Counted from the stretch's first letter, positions 20,101 through 29,200 are shown. The stretch is DNA of 64,000 nucleotides from Lysobacteraceae bacterium NML91-0213 (GCA_002798175.1 NWQL01000001.1:393078-457077); one strand, 5' to 3'. Translations and numbers: made by a program. The notes: generated by a model from the letters alone, not told the origin.

Positions 20101-20331
20101 ATGAATTTCGGCAACCTGCTCAACAAGGACTGGGGCCACATCAACGACTACGGCTTCTTCGCCACCCGTCGTGTGGCCAACTACGCGGGTATCGATCCGG
20201 CCACCGGCAAGTACATCTACAACTTCACCGGTCGGACGGACAACGAGTCGCTGCAGGAAGTGAACAACGACGGTGTCAACACCGCCGTGTCGCGCTGGTC
20301 GGTGATGCTGGGCCTGCGCTACCGCTTCTGA
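17110..20331 (+). CDS. Oar-like TonB-dependent outer membrane receptor
   Basis: A 1073-aa outer membrane protein. The signal peptide (cleavage after AFAQ) is followed by a carboxypeptidase-regulatory-like domain (about 28-115; GQVLGPNGQPVVGAEVTIVHTESG), a plug domain (about 125-260) and a large beta-barrel ending in LRYRF, with the terminal Phe typical of outer membrane proteins. It resembles Oar of Myxococcus and the many such receptors of Xanthomonadaceae. The substrate is unknown; peptides or glycans are possible. It stands alone and ends at a strong terminator. Confidence 0.9.
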   Translation: MSSKYRVRLSRLSLGLIVALAAAPAFAQSTSAGVGGQVLGPNGQPVVGAEVTIVHTESGTVSRATTDANGRYNARGLRVGGPYTITINKAGEGTKTEDDVYLNLNQVNQVNAQLTGDMTTLERVVAVGVAGGSEVFSATKMGTGSNVTREMIEALPSANRNIQDYIRLDPRIAQTDKVDGSISAGGQNSRYNVIRIDGISSNDPFGLESNNLPTARQPVSMDAIEEISVDLANYDVTVAGGTGAVVNAVTKSGTNDFSGSVYHTIRDADWVADNLDENGGGGFTGFEKEETWGATLGGPLIRDRLFFFANYEKFTRSAPSTSFAGTPYGRGEITDAHIARVQAAAQRFGFDAGGLTGPANKTDVEEYAVKFDWNINDNHRATFRYSKMEEVVPKFPAIQNSNISLSSHWYDQVKSFESQVGELFSDWSENFSTELKVSRRQYDSVANPYANLPYFRIDGFGSSNLRFGTEQNRHVNVIETDQLTAFGAANWYIGDHTLKFGFDYENNDVLNFYGRNLNGVWTFGSLEAFEAGTPARYELRAPRPGGSLADIPADYEIKNTAFFLQDTWFVNYNLSLMFGLRYDKPSFGGRPIYNPRIEELYGLDNTNTIDDGLLQPRFGFNYTFDSDRPTQLRGGVGLFQGASPNVWLAGAFQNTGLNFVEYDLRGAAIPAFDPTLPPTIPPGGNALLVADIMEPGLKLPSVWKANIALDHELPWYGIVASAEALFTKNKEALWFDRVDVGTPTAIGQDGRLIYWNEAGRDVNNALRVSTSCRNIEISHGCFGATNRANKPRDVNQAIVVRNNSEGSAQQFTLSLSKPMIENWSWTVGYTYTHATDFSPATSSQNSSNWNNTLVFQTNQPEAYNSRYAIKDRFTGVLTWQKAFFGDNRTSVSMFYEGRSGRPFSYIFYNDVNGDSGVTNDLFYVPNGYGDVLFTGGAPMEQAFFDWLNQNPELKSYQGGVAPANAFRASWVNSFDVRISQEFPGFMDGHKAEVSLDIMNFGNLLNKDWGHINDYGFFATRRVANYAGIDPATGKYIYNFTGRTDNESLQEVNNDGVNTAVSRWSVMLGLRYRF

Positions 20332-20355
20332 TCCCTCACGCCAACTGCAATACGG

Positions 20356-20386
20356 AACGGCCGGGCTTGCCCGGCCGTTTCCTTTT
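20356..20386 (+). terminator. Rho-independent terminator after the TonB receptor gene
   Basis: AACGGCCGGGC and GCCCGGCCGTT form a perfect 11-bp stem with a 2-nt loop (20356-20379), followed by the T-rich tail TCCTTTT. Confidence 0.85.
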
Positions 20387-20443
20387 GGCCGGACGGCTGC
20401 GCTACAGTTCGCCGGCTCGGACGACAGATAAAAGAAGAGACAG

Positions 20444-21826
20444 ATGGAACAGCGGATCGAGGCATCGACGATGCCGGTGGTGAGTGCGCGGATCTACCCA
20501 AGCGGCAGCCTGGACGTGCTGTCGCGCGAAGAGGTCGCCCGGCTGAAGGACGCCTCCAGCGGCGGCCTGCACGACCTGCTGCGCCGGTGCGCGCTGGCGG
20601 TGCTGACCAGCGGCAGTGCCAGCGACGACCCGCGCGCCGCGCAGGAGCTGTACCCGGGTTTCGACATCCAGGTGCTGCAACAGGATCGCGGCGTACGCAT
20701 CGAGCTCATCGACGCACCCGCGATGGCGTTCGTGGATGGTGAGATCATCCGCGGCGTGGCCGAGCTGCTGTTCGCGGTGGTGCGCGACCTGGCGTACAGC
20801 GCCATCGAGTTCGATGACTGCGCGGAAGAGCAGCAGGATTCGGAGGGCATCACCAACGAGATCTTCGGCCTGCTGCGCAATGCACGCCTGCTGCAACCGG
20901 CCGATCCCAACCTGGTGGTGTGCTGGGGCGGCCACTCGATCAATCGGGACGAATACGAGTACGCCAAGCTGGTCGGTTACGAGCTCGGCCTGCGCGGCAT
21001 GGATATCTGCACCGGGTGCGGCCCAGGCGCGATGAAAGCGCCGATGAAGGGCGCCAACGTGGCGCATGCCAAGCAGCGCCGCAGCGAGTCGCGCTATATC
21101 GGCATCACCGAGCCGGGCATCATCGCGGCGGAGTCGCCGAACCCGATCGTCAACCACCTGGTGATCATGCCGGACATCGAGAAGCGTCTCGAATCGTTCG
21201 TGCGACTTGGCCACGGCATCATCGTGTTCCCCGGCGGCGTGGGTACGGCCGAGGAGATCCTCTACCTGCTCGGCCTGCTGATGCGCGAGGAGAACGCGGG
21301 CGTGCCGTTCCCGCTGATCCTCACCGGCCCGACCGCTTCGGCGCCGTACTTCGAGCAGATCGACCAGTTCCTGCGGCTCACACTCGGCGAAGCCGCGACG
21401 TCGCGCTACGAGATCATCGTCGCCGACCCCGCGAGCGTCGCGCGACGCATGGCCGCCGGCATCAAGCGCGTGCGCTCGCACCGCATCGAGCAGAAGGACT
21501 CGTTCTACTTCAACTGGTCGATGACGATCCCGCTGGAATTCCAGCAGCCGTTCGTGCCCACCCACGAGGCGATGGCATCGCTCGACCTGCACCGCGGCCG
21601 GAAGCCCCACGAGCTCGCCGCCGACCTGCGCCGCGCGTTCTCCGGCATCGTCGCCGGCAACGTCAAGGAAGACGGTATGCGCCGGGTGGAGGAGCACGGC
21701 CCGTTCCAGATCCACGGCGATCCCGACTTCATGCAGGCGCTCGATGCGCTTCTGCAGGCCTTCGTCGCCCAGCGCCGGATGAAGATCTCCGGCCAGTACC
21801 GCCCGTGCTACGAGGTGGTGGTCTGA
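20444..21826 (+). CDS. ppnN: Nucleotide 5'-monophosphate nucleosidase PpnN (LOG family)
   Basis: A 460-aa protein of the PpnN/YgdH type: an N-terminal DUF4478-like domain, a central LOG/lysine-decarboxylase-like domain with the signature FPGGVGTAEEILYLLGLL, and a C-terminal DUF3412-like domain ending EISGQYRP-like (KISGQYRPCYEVVV). PpnN cleaves purine nucleotides to base and ribose phosphate and is activated by (p)ppGpp in E. coli. It is monocistronic, with a TACAGT -10-like element just upstream. Confidence 0.93.
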   Translation: MEQRIEASTMPVVSARIYPSGSLDVLSREEVARLKDASSGGLHDLLRRCALAVLTSGSASDDPRAAQELYPGFDIQVLQQDRGVRIELIDAPAMAFVDGEIIRGVAELLFAVVRDLAYSAIEFDDCAEEQQDSEGITNEIFGLLRNARLLQPADPNLVVCWGGHSINRDEYEYAKLVGYELGLRGMDICTGCGPGAMKAPMKGANVAHAKQRRSESRYIGITEPGIIAAESPNPIVNHLVIMPDIEKRLESFVRLGHGIIVFPGGVGTAEEILYLLGLLMREENAGVPFPLILTGPTASAPYFEQIDQFLRLTLGEAATSRYEIIVADPASVARRMAAGIKRVRSHRIEQKDSFYFNWSMTIPLEFQQPFVPTHEAMASLDLHRGRKPHELAADLRRAFSGIVAGNVKEDGMRRVEEHGPFQIHGDPDFMQALDALLQAFVAQRRMKISGQYRPCYEVVV

Positions 21827-22132
21827 CAGGCAGCCCTGCCACCGGCCGGGCTGAGAGAGCCCGTCTGCCGGGAAAGACCGCGTCGTTCTTGTTGAGCCCC
21901 TCTCCCGCCAGCGGGAGAGGGTGCCCCGAAGGGGCGGGTGAGGGGCGGGTGAGGGGCGGACACCATGCGGCGCCAGTCGCCCCAGCCCACGTGCTTCATA
22001 CGCCGTGAGCCCCTGACCGCACCTGCCCGGACGTCCGTCCGCCCATTCCGACCGCTTGTCCCCATCCGGCTTGCGGCCCCCAGTGGTGCGGCTAGGCTAC
22101 CCGGGGGCCCATGCGGGCAAGGGGAGCGCGCA
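21827..22132. repeat. Gene-free stretch with palindromic REP-like element and 11-bp direct repeat
   Basis: No gene is seen in these 306 bases. They hold a 12-bp/11-bp palindrome (CCCCTCTCCCGC ... GCGGGAGAGGG, 21897-21921), then a GCCCC-GAA-GGGGC hairpin (21923-21935), then two tandem copies of GGGTGAGGGGC (about 21936-21957). A related partial palindrome (TTCTCCCGC-AG-GCGGGAGA) occurs near 30088-30106. The element resembles the dispersed palindromic repeats common in Xanthomonadaceae. The pilus-operon promoter probably lies at its right side, but I cannot place it. Confidence 0.6.
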
Positions 22133-22666
22133 ATGCGCAACAGGGGTTTCACGCTGGTGGAGCTGATGGTCACCGTGGCCATCGTGGCGATCCTCGCCGC
22201 CATCGCGTTTCCGAGTTTCGAATCGACCATGCGGTCGAACCGCGTAGCCACGGCCACCAACGAGCTTCAGGCGAGCATCTCGCTTGCGCGTTCGGAAGCG
22301 ATGCGAAATCCGAATGGCGCCGCAATCTGCACGAGCCGCGCCGGGACGGCCTGCGATGGTGAGTGGTCGGACGGGTGGCTGGTCTGGATCGATACCGACG
22401 GCGATGGGCAGCTGGATTCCGGAGAGCGCGTGGTGCGTTTCTCGCAGAGCAATTCGAAGCTGTCGTTTACCGGTACCTCCACTGCCGGTAGCGCGAAGGC
22501 GAAGCTGATCCGCTTCGACCAGCGTGGCCGGCTGCGCAGCGATGATGCCAGCGAGCGCACGATCGTGTTCCGGCCTACGCACTGCAGCTCGGGCCAGCAA
22601 CTGGTGCGCACCCTCGTCCTGGGCTCATCGGGACAGCCGCGCGTGGCCAAGGGAGTCTGCGCATGA
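22133..22666 (+). CDS. fimT: GspH/FimT minor pseudopilin
   Basis: A 177-aa minor pilin. The prepilin peptidase site is RG-FTLVELM, with the N-terminal helix VTVAIVAILAAIAFPSF, and the C-terminal domain is GspH/FimT-like. It is the first gene of the pilus-tip operon fimT-pilV-pilW-pilX-pilY1-pilE; the stop overlaps the pilV start by 4 nt. Such minor pilins prime type IV pilus assembly, and FimT can bind DNA for uptake in relatives. Confidence 0.9.
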   Translation: MRNRGFTLVELMVTVAIVAILAAIAFPSFESTMRSNRVATATNELQASISLARSEAMRNPNGAAICTSRAGTACDGEWSDGWLVWIDTDGDGQLDSGERVVRFSQSNSKLSFTGTSTAGSAKAKLIRFDQRGRLRSDDASERTIVFRPTHCSSGQQLVRTLVLGSSGQPRVAKGVCA

Positions 22667-23145
22667 ATCGGTTCGGTAGTGTCCGCCGCGGCGGTCGCGC
22701 CCAGGTCGGGGGCTTCAGCCTGATCGAGGTCCTGATCGCCCTTGTGGTCCTCGCACTGGGTCTGCTTGGTTTTGCCCTGCTGCAGACGTTGAACCTGCGC
22801 TACACGCAGAGCGCGAATTACCGGACCCAGGCCACCAACCTGGCATACGACCTGCTCGATCAGATGCGATCGAATCATTACGCCGCCGCCTGGTATGCAG
22901 GGCCGGCGGGTGCGAGCTTCGAGCCCGGCGACGTCACCAGCAGGCAGTGCGGTCGCGACGTCGGCACCGTGACGATCGAACAGAACGTTGCGCGTTGGCA
23001 GTGCCAGGTATTTTCCGCACTCGGAGACCAGGCGCGTGCCACCGTGACCTACAACAACCGGGACGTGGTGGTGACGTTGAACTGGGGTGAGCGTCTCGAG
23101 CTGGGGCCCTCCTCGACCACCTTCCAGGTGAGGACCGTGCTATGA
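22663..23145 (+). CDS. pilV: Type IV pilus minor pilin PilV
   Basis: A 160-aa minor pilin with cleavage motif GG-FSLIEVLIALVVLALG after a 16-residue leader and the PilV-typical LLQTLNLRYTQSANYRTQATNLAYDLLDQ segment. It helps form the priming complex at the pilus tip with PilW, PilX and PilY1. Both ends overlap neighbours by ATGA. Confidence 0.92.
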   Translation: MNRFGSVRRGGRAQVGGFSLIEVLIALVVLALGLLGFALLQTLNLRYTQSANYRTQATNLAYDLLDQMRSNHYAAAWYAGPAGASFEPGDVTSRQCGRDVGTVTIEQNVARWQCQVFSALGDQARATVTYNNRDVVVTLNWGERLELGPSSTTFQVRTVL

Positions 23146-24335
23146 CCGGAGCTCGTCTTTCCAGGGGCGTGTCGCTCATCGAGCTGATGATCGCGCTACT
23201 GATCGGAAGCCTGCTGATCCTCGGGCTCGTGCAGGTCTTCAGTGCGTCGCGCACCGCGTACCAGTTGTCGGAAGGCATGTCCCGGGTGCAGGAAAACGGG
23301 CGTTTCGCGCTTGATTACCTGCAACGCGATATCCGTCTCGGCGGACACTTCGGATGCGTGAACGACCAGGCGCACTGGGTGAAGGACGCGACGGAGGGCG
23401 TCCAGGTCCACCTGGGCACGGGGTTGGCGTTGACGCACCCATTGAACTTCTCCGTTTCGGTGCAGGGCTACGAAGCCACAGGGACGGCACCCGGGAATTC
23501 GCTTGCCATCGGAAGTGCGACTGCGGGCTGGAATCCCGGGTTGCCCGCCGCCATTTCGGGCCTGAGCGTTCCGCCGATCGCCGGCAGCGATGTGCTCGTG
23601 CTGAGGTATCTCGGAGCCCGCGGCACGCCGGTGACGTCCATCACTGGTAGTGCCGGTGCCGAAGTGCTGAATTTCCCCGCTGCAGGCTGGGTCGGGCTTA
23701 CGGAGGAGGGCGTGACGTCTCCCACCCTGTACGGGATTGCCGACTGCTCGCATGCATCGGTGTTCCCGGGCACCGGTAGCAGTGGCCAGGTGAGCGTGAG
23801 CAGCGGAATCGTTTCACCGGCGACCGGCCTGCTTGGCCGCTACACCGCCCATCCGTCCGGCCAGACACTGCTGTATCGCGCCAATTCGATCGTCTACTAC
23901 GTCGGGCTCAACCCGGTGGGCGAGCCCGCCCTCTACCGCGCGCGCGCCACGTCCGCCGGTGGGTACGGAGTACCCGAAGAGCTGGTGGAGGGGGTGGAGA
24001 GTCTTCAGCTCCTCTTCGGCCAGGACGCCACTCCGCAACTGGGCCCGACGACCCCGCCGGTCGGAAACATCACCAGCCAGAACACCGCCGCGACATTGCT
24101 GGCAGGGGCCGCGAACGACGTGCAGCGGGCGAACCAGTGGCGGCGCGTCGGCCTGGTGCAGGTCGGCCTGCTGATGCGCAGTCCGCAGCGCGCCGCCGCG
24201 CCCGATATCACCGACGCCTCCAACCACCTGCGGGTACTGGGCACCGTTTTCCAGCCGCCGGCAACCGACGACGGTCGCTTCCGCGCGAGCTACGAAACCA
24301 CCATCGCACTGCGCAACCGACTTTTCGGTAACTGA
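23142..24335 (+). CDS. pilW: Type IV pilus minor pilin PilW
   Basis: A 397-aa minor pilin. Cleavage motif RG-VSLIELMIALLIGS is followed by QVFSASRTAYQLSEGMSRVQENGRFALDYL, a strong PilW signature. The large C-terminal part (about 60-397) is a beta-rich head. It is coupled to pilV by ATGA, with pilX starting 2 nt after its stop. Confidence 0.92.
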   Translation: MTGARLSRGVSLIELMIALLIGSLLILGLVQVFSASRTAYQLSEGMSRVQENGRFALDYLQRDIRLGGHFGCVNDQAHWVKDATEGVQVHLGTGLALTHPLNFSVSVQGYEATGTAPGNSLAIGSATAGWNPGLPAAISGLSVPPIAGSDVLVLRYLGARGTPVTSITGSAGAEVLNFPAAGWVGLTEEGVTSPTLYGIADCSHASVFPGTGSSGQVSVSSGIVSPATGLLGRYTAHPSGQTLLYRANSIVYYVGLNPVGEPALYRARATSAGGYGVPEELVEGVESLQLLFGQDATPQLGPTTPPVGNITSQNTAATLLAGAANDVQRANQWRRVGLVQVGLLMRSPQRAAAPDITDASNHLRVLGTVFQPPATDDGRFRASYETTIALRNRLFGN

Positions 24336-24337
24336 CC

Positions 24338-24877
24338 ATGTCCAGATCGACTCTGTCGCGCCGTCCACCCTCCCTCCGGCAACAGCGGGGCGCGGTGCTC
24401 TACATCGCACTGATCATGCTCATCCTGCTGGCGCTGATCGGCCTGGTGGCGATGCAGGTCGCGGGCATGCAGGAGCGGATGGCGGCGAACTACAACGCGG
24501 TGAACCAGGCCTTCCAGCGCGTGGAGGGTCTGGTGCGCAACGTGGAATGCAACCTTGAGGATCTCGAGAATCGTCTGCCCAACAGCTGCACGGACGTACT
24601 GTCCGGCGTCAGCATCTCCTACCGCTGCGATGACGGGCACGACACGGGCGTCTGGGTGAGCGGGCGGACGCTTGCATCCGCCCCCGCGCTCAACGTCCGC
24701 AAGATCGACGAATGCGTGGTCGGGGAGAGCCCCATTGCAATGGGCGTTGGTCCAATGGGCGAGACCAGTCCCATCGTGATGTACCAGATCAGTGGTTACG
24801 ACACCGATCTTCCCAACCAGGTGGGCGCGCCGGCGCCAACCACCGCTGCCGCGCTCGATACCGTATTCAAGCTCTGA
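24338..24877 (+). CDS. pilX: Type IV pilus assembly protein PilX
   Basis: A 179-aa protein with the PilX N-terminal pattern QRGAVLYIALIMLILLALIGLVAMQ, then MQERMAANYNAVNQAFQRVE. The cleavage site is RG-AVLYIA, the divergent form seen in PilX. The C-terminal half has four Cys that may form disulfides. It belongs to the minor-pilin priming complex. Confidence 0.9.
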   Translation: MSRSTLSRRPPSLRQQRGAVLYIALIMLILLALIGLVAMQVAGMQERMAANYNAVNQAFQRVEGLVRNVECNLEDLENRLPNSCTDVLSGVSISYRCDDGHDTGVWVSGRTLASAPALNVRKIDECVVGESPIAMGVGPMGETSPIVMYQISGYDTDLPNQVGAPAPTTAAALDTVFKL

Positions 24878-24885
24878 GGCCCGCA

Positions 24886-27800
24886 ATGAAGACCTCCACG
24901 CAGATCCTCGCCGCAGTCGGTGTCCCCTTGATCGCGCTGAGCGGATGGTTGGCCTATTCGGTGTACGCCGCGCAGGCGAAGCCTGGCGCGCCGCTCGCCC
25001 AGGCTCCGATGAACACCCAGGTGCAGGTGCCGCCCGCCTTCATCATGGCGGTGGATGATTCCGGCTCGATGACGTTCCACAACCAGTTTCCAGGTCGCGA
25101 CGGATATGCCTGCTGGTCGGGGAGTTCGTTTTTCTCGAGCGGTGGAGTCCTGCGAACGTCTGGCACCTGTAATTTCGCCTACAGCTACACGGGGCCGCGG
25201 ATCGGTGCTACCTATCTCGGTATTCCCCCGGTCGATACCCATGGTTTCGCGCGCTCTCCTGACTTCAACCCCTCGTACTTCGATCCCGAAATCACCTACG
25301 AGCCTTGGCTGAACGCTGATGGCACGCCCTATGGCGGGGACGCGGACCTCAATAACACACGCATTGATCCCCGTTACAGTGACACGATCTCGCTACCTTC
25401 CGACTTCAACGAAGTCGCGGAGCGGTCGAGGTTCAATACCCGGAGCAACATGTTTCTGCCGGCAGGGACGAAGTACAGGCTCGATGGCGATAACAATGCG
25501 AGCTGCGGCGGGCTTTCGAATGGCGGAAATTCCAGCTGGAAGACGGTGGGAACCGGGGGGCAAACGGTAACCGCGAATTGCGTGATCTATATCGAGTATT
25601 GGCCGGCCACGTTCTTCCTCAGGGAAACGGTTGCGAACACGGCGCCTACGATCTCAGCTCCGGGGTATTCCGGAATCACGCCGGTGCGCGTGCAGAACGC
25701 ATGCGGAAGTGGCTGCCACATGTGGAAGTACACGATTCCCAGAGGTGGCTCGGACAAACGCGCGTTGCAGAACTTCGCGAACTGGTACTCGTTCTACGGC
25801 AATCGTAACCGTGCGATGGTCGCAGGCATGACCCGCTCGATGGCGACAGTCAATAACATGCGGGTCGGTTATTTCACGATCAACAGTCACGCCAGTAACG
25901 ACAATCCGGTGGGTAATTCCAATGAGCGCGTCTGGATGCGCGACATGGCAGTGCCCGCCGACCGCACCGCGCTGTGGACCAACATGCTAGCGCTGCCTGC
26001 AAGCGGCGGTACTCCCAATCGGCAGGCTGTTTATGCAGCGGGACAGCAGTTCCGCAGGACGACTACCGATCGCGGAGGGGCGCCGGTTGCACTGGCATGC
26101 CAGCGTAACGCGATCATGCTGTTCACGGATGGATTCAGCAACAACAACGGCCCATCGGTCGGTAACGTGGACCAGAATATGGGTGCGCCGTTCCGTGATG
26201 GCCACTCCGACACCATGGCGGATATCGCGAGTCTTTACTATCTGGACGACGCCGATGGGAAGTCACCGATCCGCCCCTACATGCAGGCCGGCCAGGTGCC
26301 TGTTCCTTCAACTTGCCCCAGCAGTGATCCCCGGGTGAACTGCCAGAAGAATCTGCACGTCAATTTCTATGGTGTGACACTGGGGGGGCGCGGCAACCTG
26401 TACGACCCGGATAATCCGGCCGACCCGTATGAAACCGCGGCTGTCTATAACAACTGGCCGTCCCGCGAGAACGACAACCGCAGCACGATCGACGACATCT
26501 GGCACGCCGCCGTGAACACGAGGGGCGAATTCATCAACGCGCGTACGCCGGTGGACATCGTGAACGCGATGCGCCGCATCCTCGGCAATGTTGCGGGCGG
26601 TGCCACGCCTTCCGGGACGCTCGCACTGACGGGTGCGCGCATCGGCGCCGGCTCGCTCGGCGTGGAGCCCGGATACGAGGTCAAGAACGAGGGGACCGAC
26701 TGGCTGGGCACGCTGTCGGCCTTCCGTCCTTCCATCAGTGCCGATGGAACGGTGTCGCAGGTCGAGGCCTGGCAGGCGAACTTCCCTTCCCACACGACCC
26801 GTGCAAGCAAGACCTTCTTCGCGCGGGACAACGCGGTGCTGCCGTTCAACTCGACCAACGTGTCGCTGGCCAACCTCTGCGCGACGCCGGTCGACCGGTA
26901 CCCGGGCATGTCCCGATGCAGCGCGTCGGATCTGACCTCGCTCGGGGCAACTTCCGCAACGGCCGTGCGCTACCTCCTGGGCGATGTCTCGCTGGAGCGT
27001 CGCAACGGCGGCGCGCTCCGTGACCGGTCCTCGGTACTGGGTGATATCGTCAACTCCACGCCGGTCGTCAGCGCTCCCCGCGACGACTACGGTTACAGGT
27101 CGATCGCAGGCGACATCGGGACCAGCTACAACAGTTACCTCACGTCCAAGGGCAGCAGGCCGTACATGGTGTACGTCGGCGCCAATGACGGAATGCTGCA
27201 TGCATTCCATGGCGGGATGAACGCATCCGGTGGCGTGGTCGCAGGAGGGGGGCGCGAAGAGTTCGCCTACATCCCCGCCACGTCGATCGGGCACATGGGG
27301 AACCTGCTGTTTCCGTACGATCCCGCGAATGGCGGTGACCAGAAGTTCGATCACCGCTATTTCGTGGATGGCCCGATCGCGGTGTCGGATGTCTGCGGGA
27401 CCACCTGCACCGCGTCGGGCCATTGGAAGACGGTGCTGGTGGGTACATCCGGTGCTGGCGGTCGTAGCGTGTTCGCGCTCGACGTCTCCAATCCCACTTC
27501 GTTCGGTGCGGCCAACCGCATGTGGGAGATCAACGACCTCAATACGAACCTTCCAGTCAACGTCCGCAACAATATCGGCTTCGTGCTGGGACGCCCGGTC
27601 ATCGTGCCGGTGAAGAGCGGCAGCAGCGTGAGGTGGAAAGCGATCTTCGGTAATGGCTACAACAGTGAAAGCGGCAAGGCGGTCCTGTTCGTGGTCGACC
27701 TGAGCGGTAGCTTCAGTGCATCCAATATCCGGATGATCGAAGCCGAAGCGTCAGGCGCACCCGGGGGCAAGAACGGGCTGGGGAATATCGTCGTTGTCGA

Positions 27801-28683
27801 TCGCTCCGGTGCCCTGGGCGCCGTTCGCGACGGGTTTGCGGACGTGGTCTATGCGGCCGACCAGAAGGGGTCCATCTGGAAGTTCGATCTCCATGATGCG
27901 ACCGATGCCAAGCTCACGGTCCCGCTTTTCACGAGCAACTCGTTCGTTGAAGCCGGGGTGACCCAGCGCCAGCCTATCATTGGCGGGATGACCGCTGCGA
28001 CCGGCCCTGGCGGGGGTGTCATGCTGTACTTCGGTACCGGCAGTTTTTCCTTCGTCGGTGATGCGACGGACACCACCCAGCAGTCGTTGTATGCAGTCAA
28101 CGACACCGCAACGGGTGCGGTGACCACCACGGTGACGCGCGCACAGCTGGTCGCGCGCACTGTCAACACCGCAGTCGACGGCGCCCGCACGCTGGGCAAC
28201 CCGTCCACCGTGACGGGTGCACGCGGGTGGTATGTCGACCTCCCGGCGGGCGAGCGCTTCGTGGGCAATCCGCGTATTGCATCGGGCGTGGTGTTCATGC
28301 CGACGTACACCCCACAGGTGGGCTCGGGCGGATGCTCCACAACGGGCCGCAATGCGTTGTTCGGTCTCAATGCGCGGACCGGCGCGGCGGCGCTCGGCAA
28401 TGTGCGTCAGGGCAGCCCGAACGGCACCACCCCGGCTCCGGGCACGGCGTCGCTGCAGCTCAATACTCCAGGGACGGCGCCGGTGAAGGATGTTGGCGTG
28501 ACCGTACTGCCCCGCGTTGGCCCAGCAGTGCCTGATCCCACGCTACCGCCCGGTACGCCGCCTGGCACGCCGCCCGCGCCTCCCGCGCAGGGTTGCTGGA
28601 TGACGGTTACTGCAGCTGGTCTGGTGGACCCTCTGTACCTGCCGTATCCCTGTGGTCGCCAGTCCTGGAGGCAGGTGCAATGA
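24886..28683 (+). CDS. pilY1: Pilus tip adhesin PilY1
   Basis: A 1265-aa protein with an N-terminal signal anchor, a von Willebrand A-like part (about 50-560) with a metal-site motif DDSGSM (D-x-S-x-S), and a C-terminal PilC beta-propeller (about 690-1200; IVNSTPVVSAPRDDYGY, YVGANDGMLHAFHGG, DVVYAADQKGSIWKFDL). The VWA part contains a long insertion relative to short homologues. PilY1 sits at the type IV pilus tip and acts in adhesion, surface sensing and extension. The stop overlaps the pilE start. Confidence 0.93.
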   Translation: MKTSTQILAAVGVPLIALSGWLAYSVYAAQAKPGAPLAQAPMNTQVQVPPAFIMAVDDSGSMTFHNQFPGRDGYACWSGSSFFSSGGVLRTSGTCNFAYSYTGPRIGATYLGIPPVDTHGFARSPDFNPSYFDPEITYEPWLNADGTPYGGDADLNNTRIDPRYSDTISLPSDFNEVAERSRFNTRSNMFLPAGTKYRLDGDNNASCGGLSNGGNSSWKTVGTGGQTVTANCVIYIEYWPATFFLRETVANTAPTISAPGYSGITPVRVQNACGSGCHMWKYTIPRGGSDKRALQNFANWYSFYGNRNRAMVAGMTRSMATVNNMRVGYFTINSHASNDNPVGNSNERVWMRDMAVPADRTALWTNMLALPASGGTPNRQAVYAAGQQFRRTTTDRGGAPVALACQRNAIMLFTDGFSNNNGPSVGNVDQNMGAPFRDGHSDTMADIASLYYLDDADGKSPIRPYMQAGQVPVPSTCPSSDPRVNCQKNLHVNFYGVTLGGRGNLYDPDNPADPYETAAVYNNWPSRENDNRSTIDDIWHAAVNTRGEFINARTPVDIVNAMRRILGNVAGGATPSGTLALTGARIGAGSLGVEPGYEVKNEGTDWLGTLSAFRPSISADGTVSQVEAWQANFPSHTTRASKTFFARDNAVLPFNSTNVSLANLCATPVDRYPGMSRCSASDLTSLGATSATAVRYLLGDVSLERRNGGALRDRSSVLGDIVNSTPVVSAPRDDYGYRSIAGDIGTSYNSYLTSKGSRPYMVYVGANDGMLHAFHGGMNASGGVVAGGGREEFAYIPATSIGHMGNLLFPYDPANGGDQKFDHRYFVDGPIAVSDVCGTTCTASGHWKTVLVGTSGAGGRSVFALDVSNPTSFGAANRMWEINDLNTNLPVNVRNNIGFVLGRPVIVPVKSGSSVRWKAIFGNGYNSESGKAVLFVVDLSGSFSASNIRMIEAEASGAPGGKNGLGNIVVVDRSGALGAVRDGFADVVYAADQKGSIWKFDLHDATDAKLTVPLFTSNSFVEAGVTQRQPIIGGMTAATGPGGGVMLYFGTGSFSFVGDATDTTQQSLYAVNDTATGAVTTTVTRAQLVARTVNTAVDGARTLGNPSTVTGARGWYVDLPAGERFVGNPRIASGVVFMPTYTPQVGSGGCSTTGRNALFGLNARTGAAALGNVRQGSPNGTTPAPGTASLQLNTPGTAPVKDVGVTVLPRVGPAVPDPTLPPGTPPGTPPAPPAQGCWMTVTAAGLVDPLYLPYPCGRQSWRQVQ

Positions 28684-29144
28684 TGTCCTTGATTCCCTTG
28701 ATGTCCGATCGGTCGACTCGAGGAGCCCTTGGCGCCCACCAGCGGGGTTTCACCCTGATCGAGCTGATGGTCGTGGTGGCCGTGGTCGCGATCCTCGCCG
28801 CCATCGCGTATCCGTCGTACCAGGACCAGGTGCGCAAATCCCGTCGCGGGCAGGCGAAGGCTGACCTGGTCGAGTATGCGCAGCTCGCAGAGCGGTTCCA
28901 CACGGTCAACAACACCTATGTGGGCTTCACCGCGCCCACCCAGTCGCCCCGGCAGGGCACCGCCTTCTACGGAATCGCCGTGTCGGGTCTGACCCAGAGC
29001 GCCTTCAACCTGGTGGCGACGCCGGTCGCAGGCGGGCCACAGGCGGCCGATCGATGCGGGACCTTGCGGATCAACCAGTCAGGCGTGAAGTCGCACTCCA
29101 AGGGAACCGTCGACGAGTGCCAGTTCGGGACCCTCGTGCCCTAG
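28680..29144 (+). CDS. pilE: Type IV pilin PilE-like minor pilin
   Basis: A 154-aa pilin. Cleavage motif RG-FTLIELMVVVAVVAILAAIAYPSYQDQVRKSRRGQ is typical of PilE minor pilins that close the fimT-pilVWXY1E operon. Two Cys near the C-terminus (DRCGTL, DECQFG) fit the D-loop disulfide. Tandem ATG codons (28680, 28683) are possible starts, 7-10 nt after GGAGG. Confidence 0.9.
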   Translation: MMSLIPLMSDRSTRGALGAHQRGFTLIELMVVVAVVAILAAIAYPSYQDQVRKSRRGQAKADLVEYAQLAERFHTVNNTYVGFTAPTQSPRQGTAFYGIAVSGLTQSAFNLVATPVAGGPQAADRCGTLRINQSGVKSHSKGTVDECQFGTLVP

Positions 29145-29172
29145 GGCTTCGTGCATTCCGCGGCTGGCTTGC

Positions 29173-29200
29173 TTGACCGGCAGCACGGAGCCACTACAAT
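29173..29200 (+). promoter_or_regulatory. Promoter of tRNA-Asn
   Basis: TTGACC (29173-29178) and TACAAT (29195-29200) are 16 bp apart, with the tRNA 5' end 10 nt downstream. This is the best sigma-70 match seen in the window. Confidence 0.75.

Noticed and set aside
16954-20139. A 1061-codon open frame on the minus strand
   Set aside because: It is the antisense shadow of the TonB receptor gene; its composition follows codon bias of the plus strand and shows no domain.
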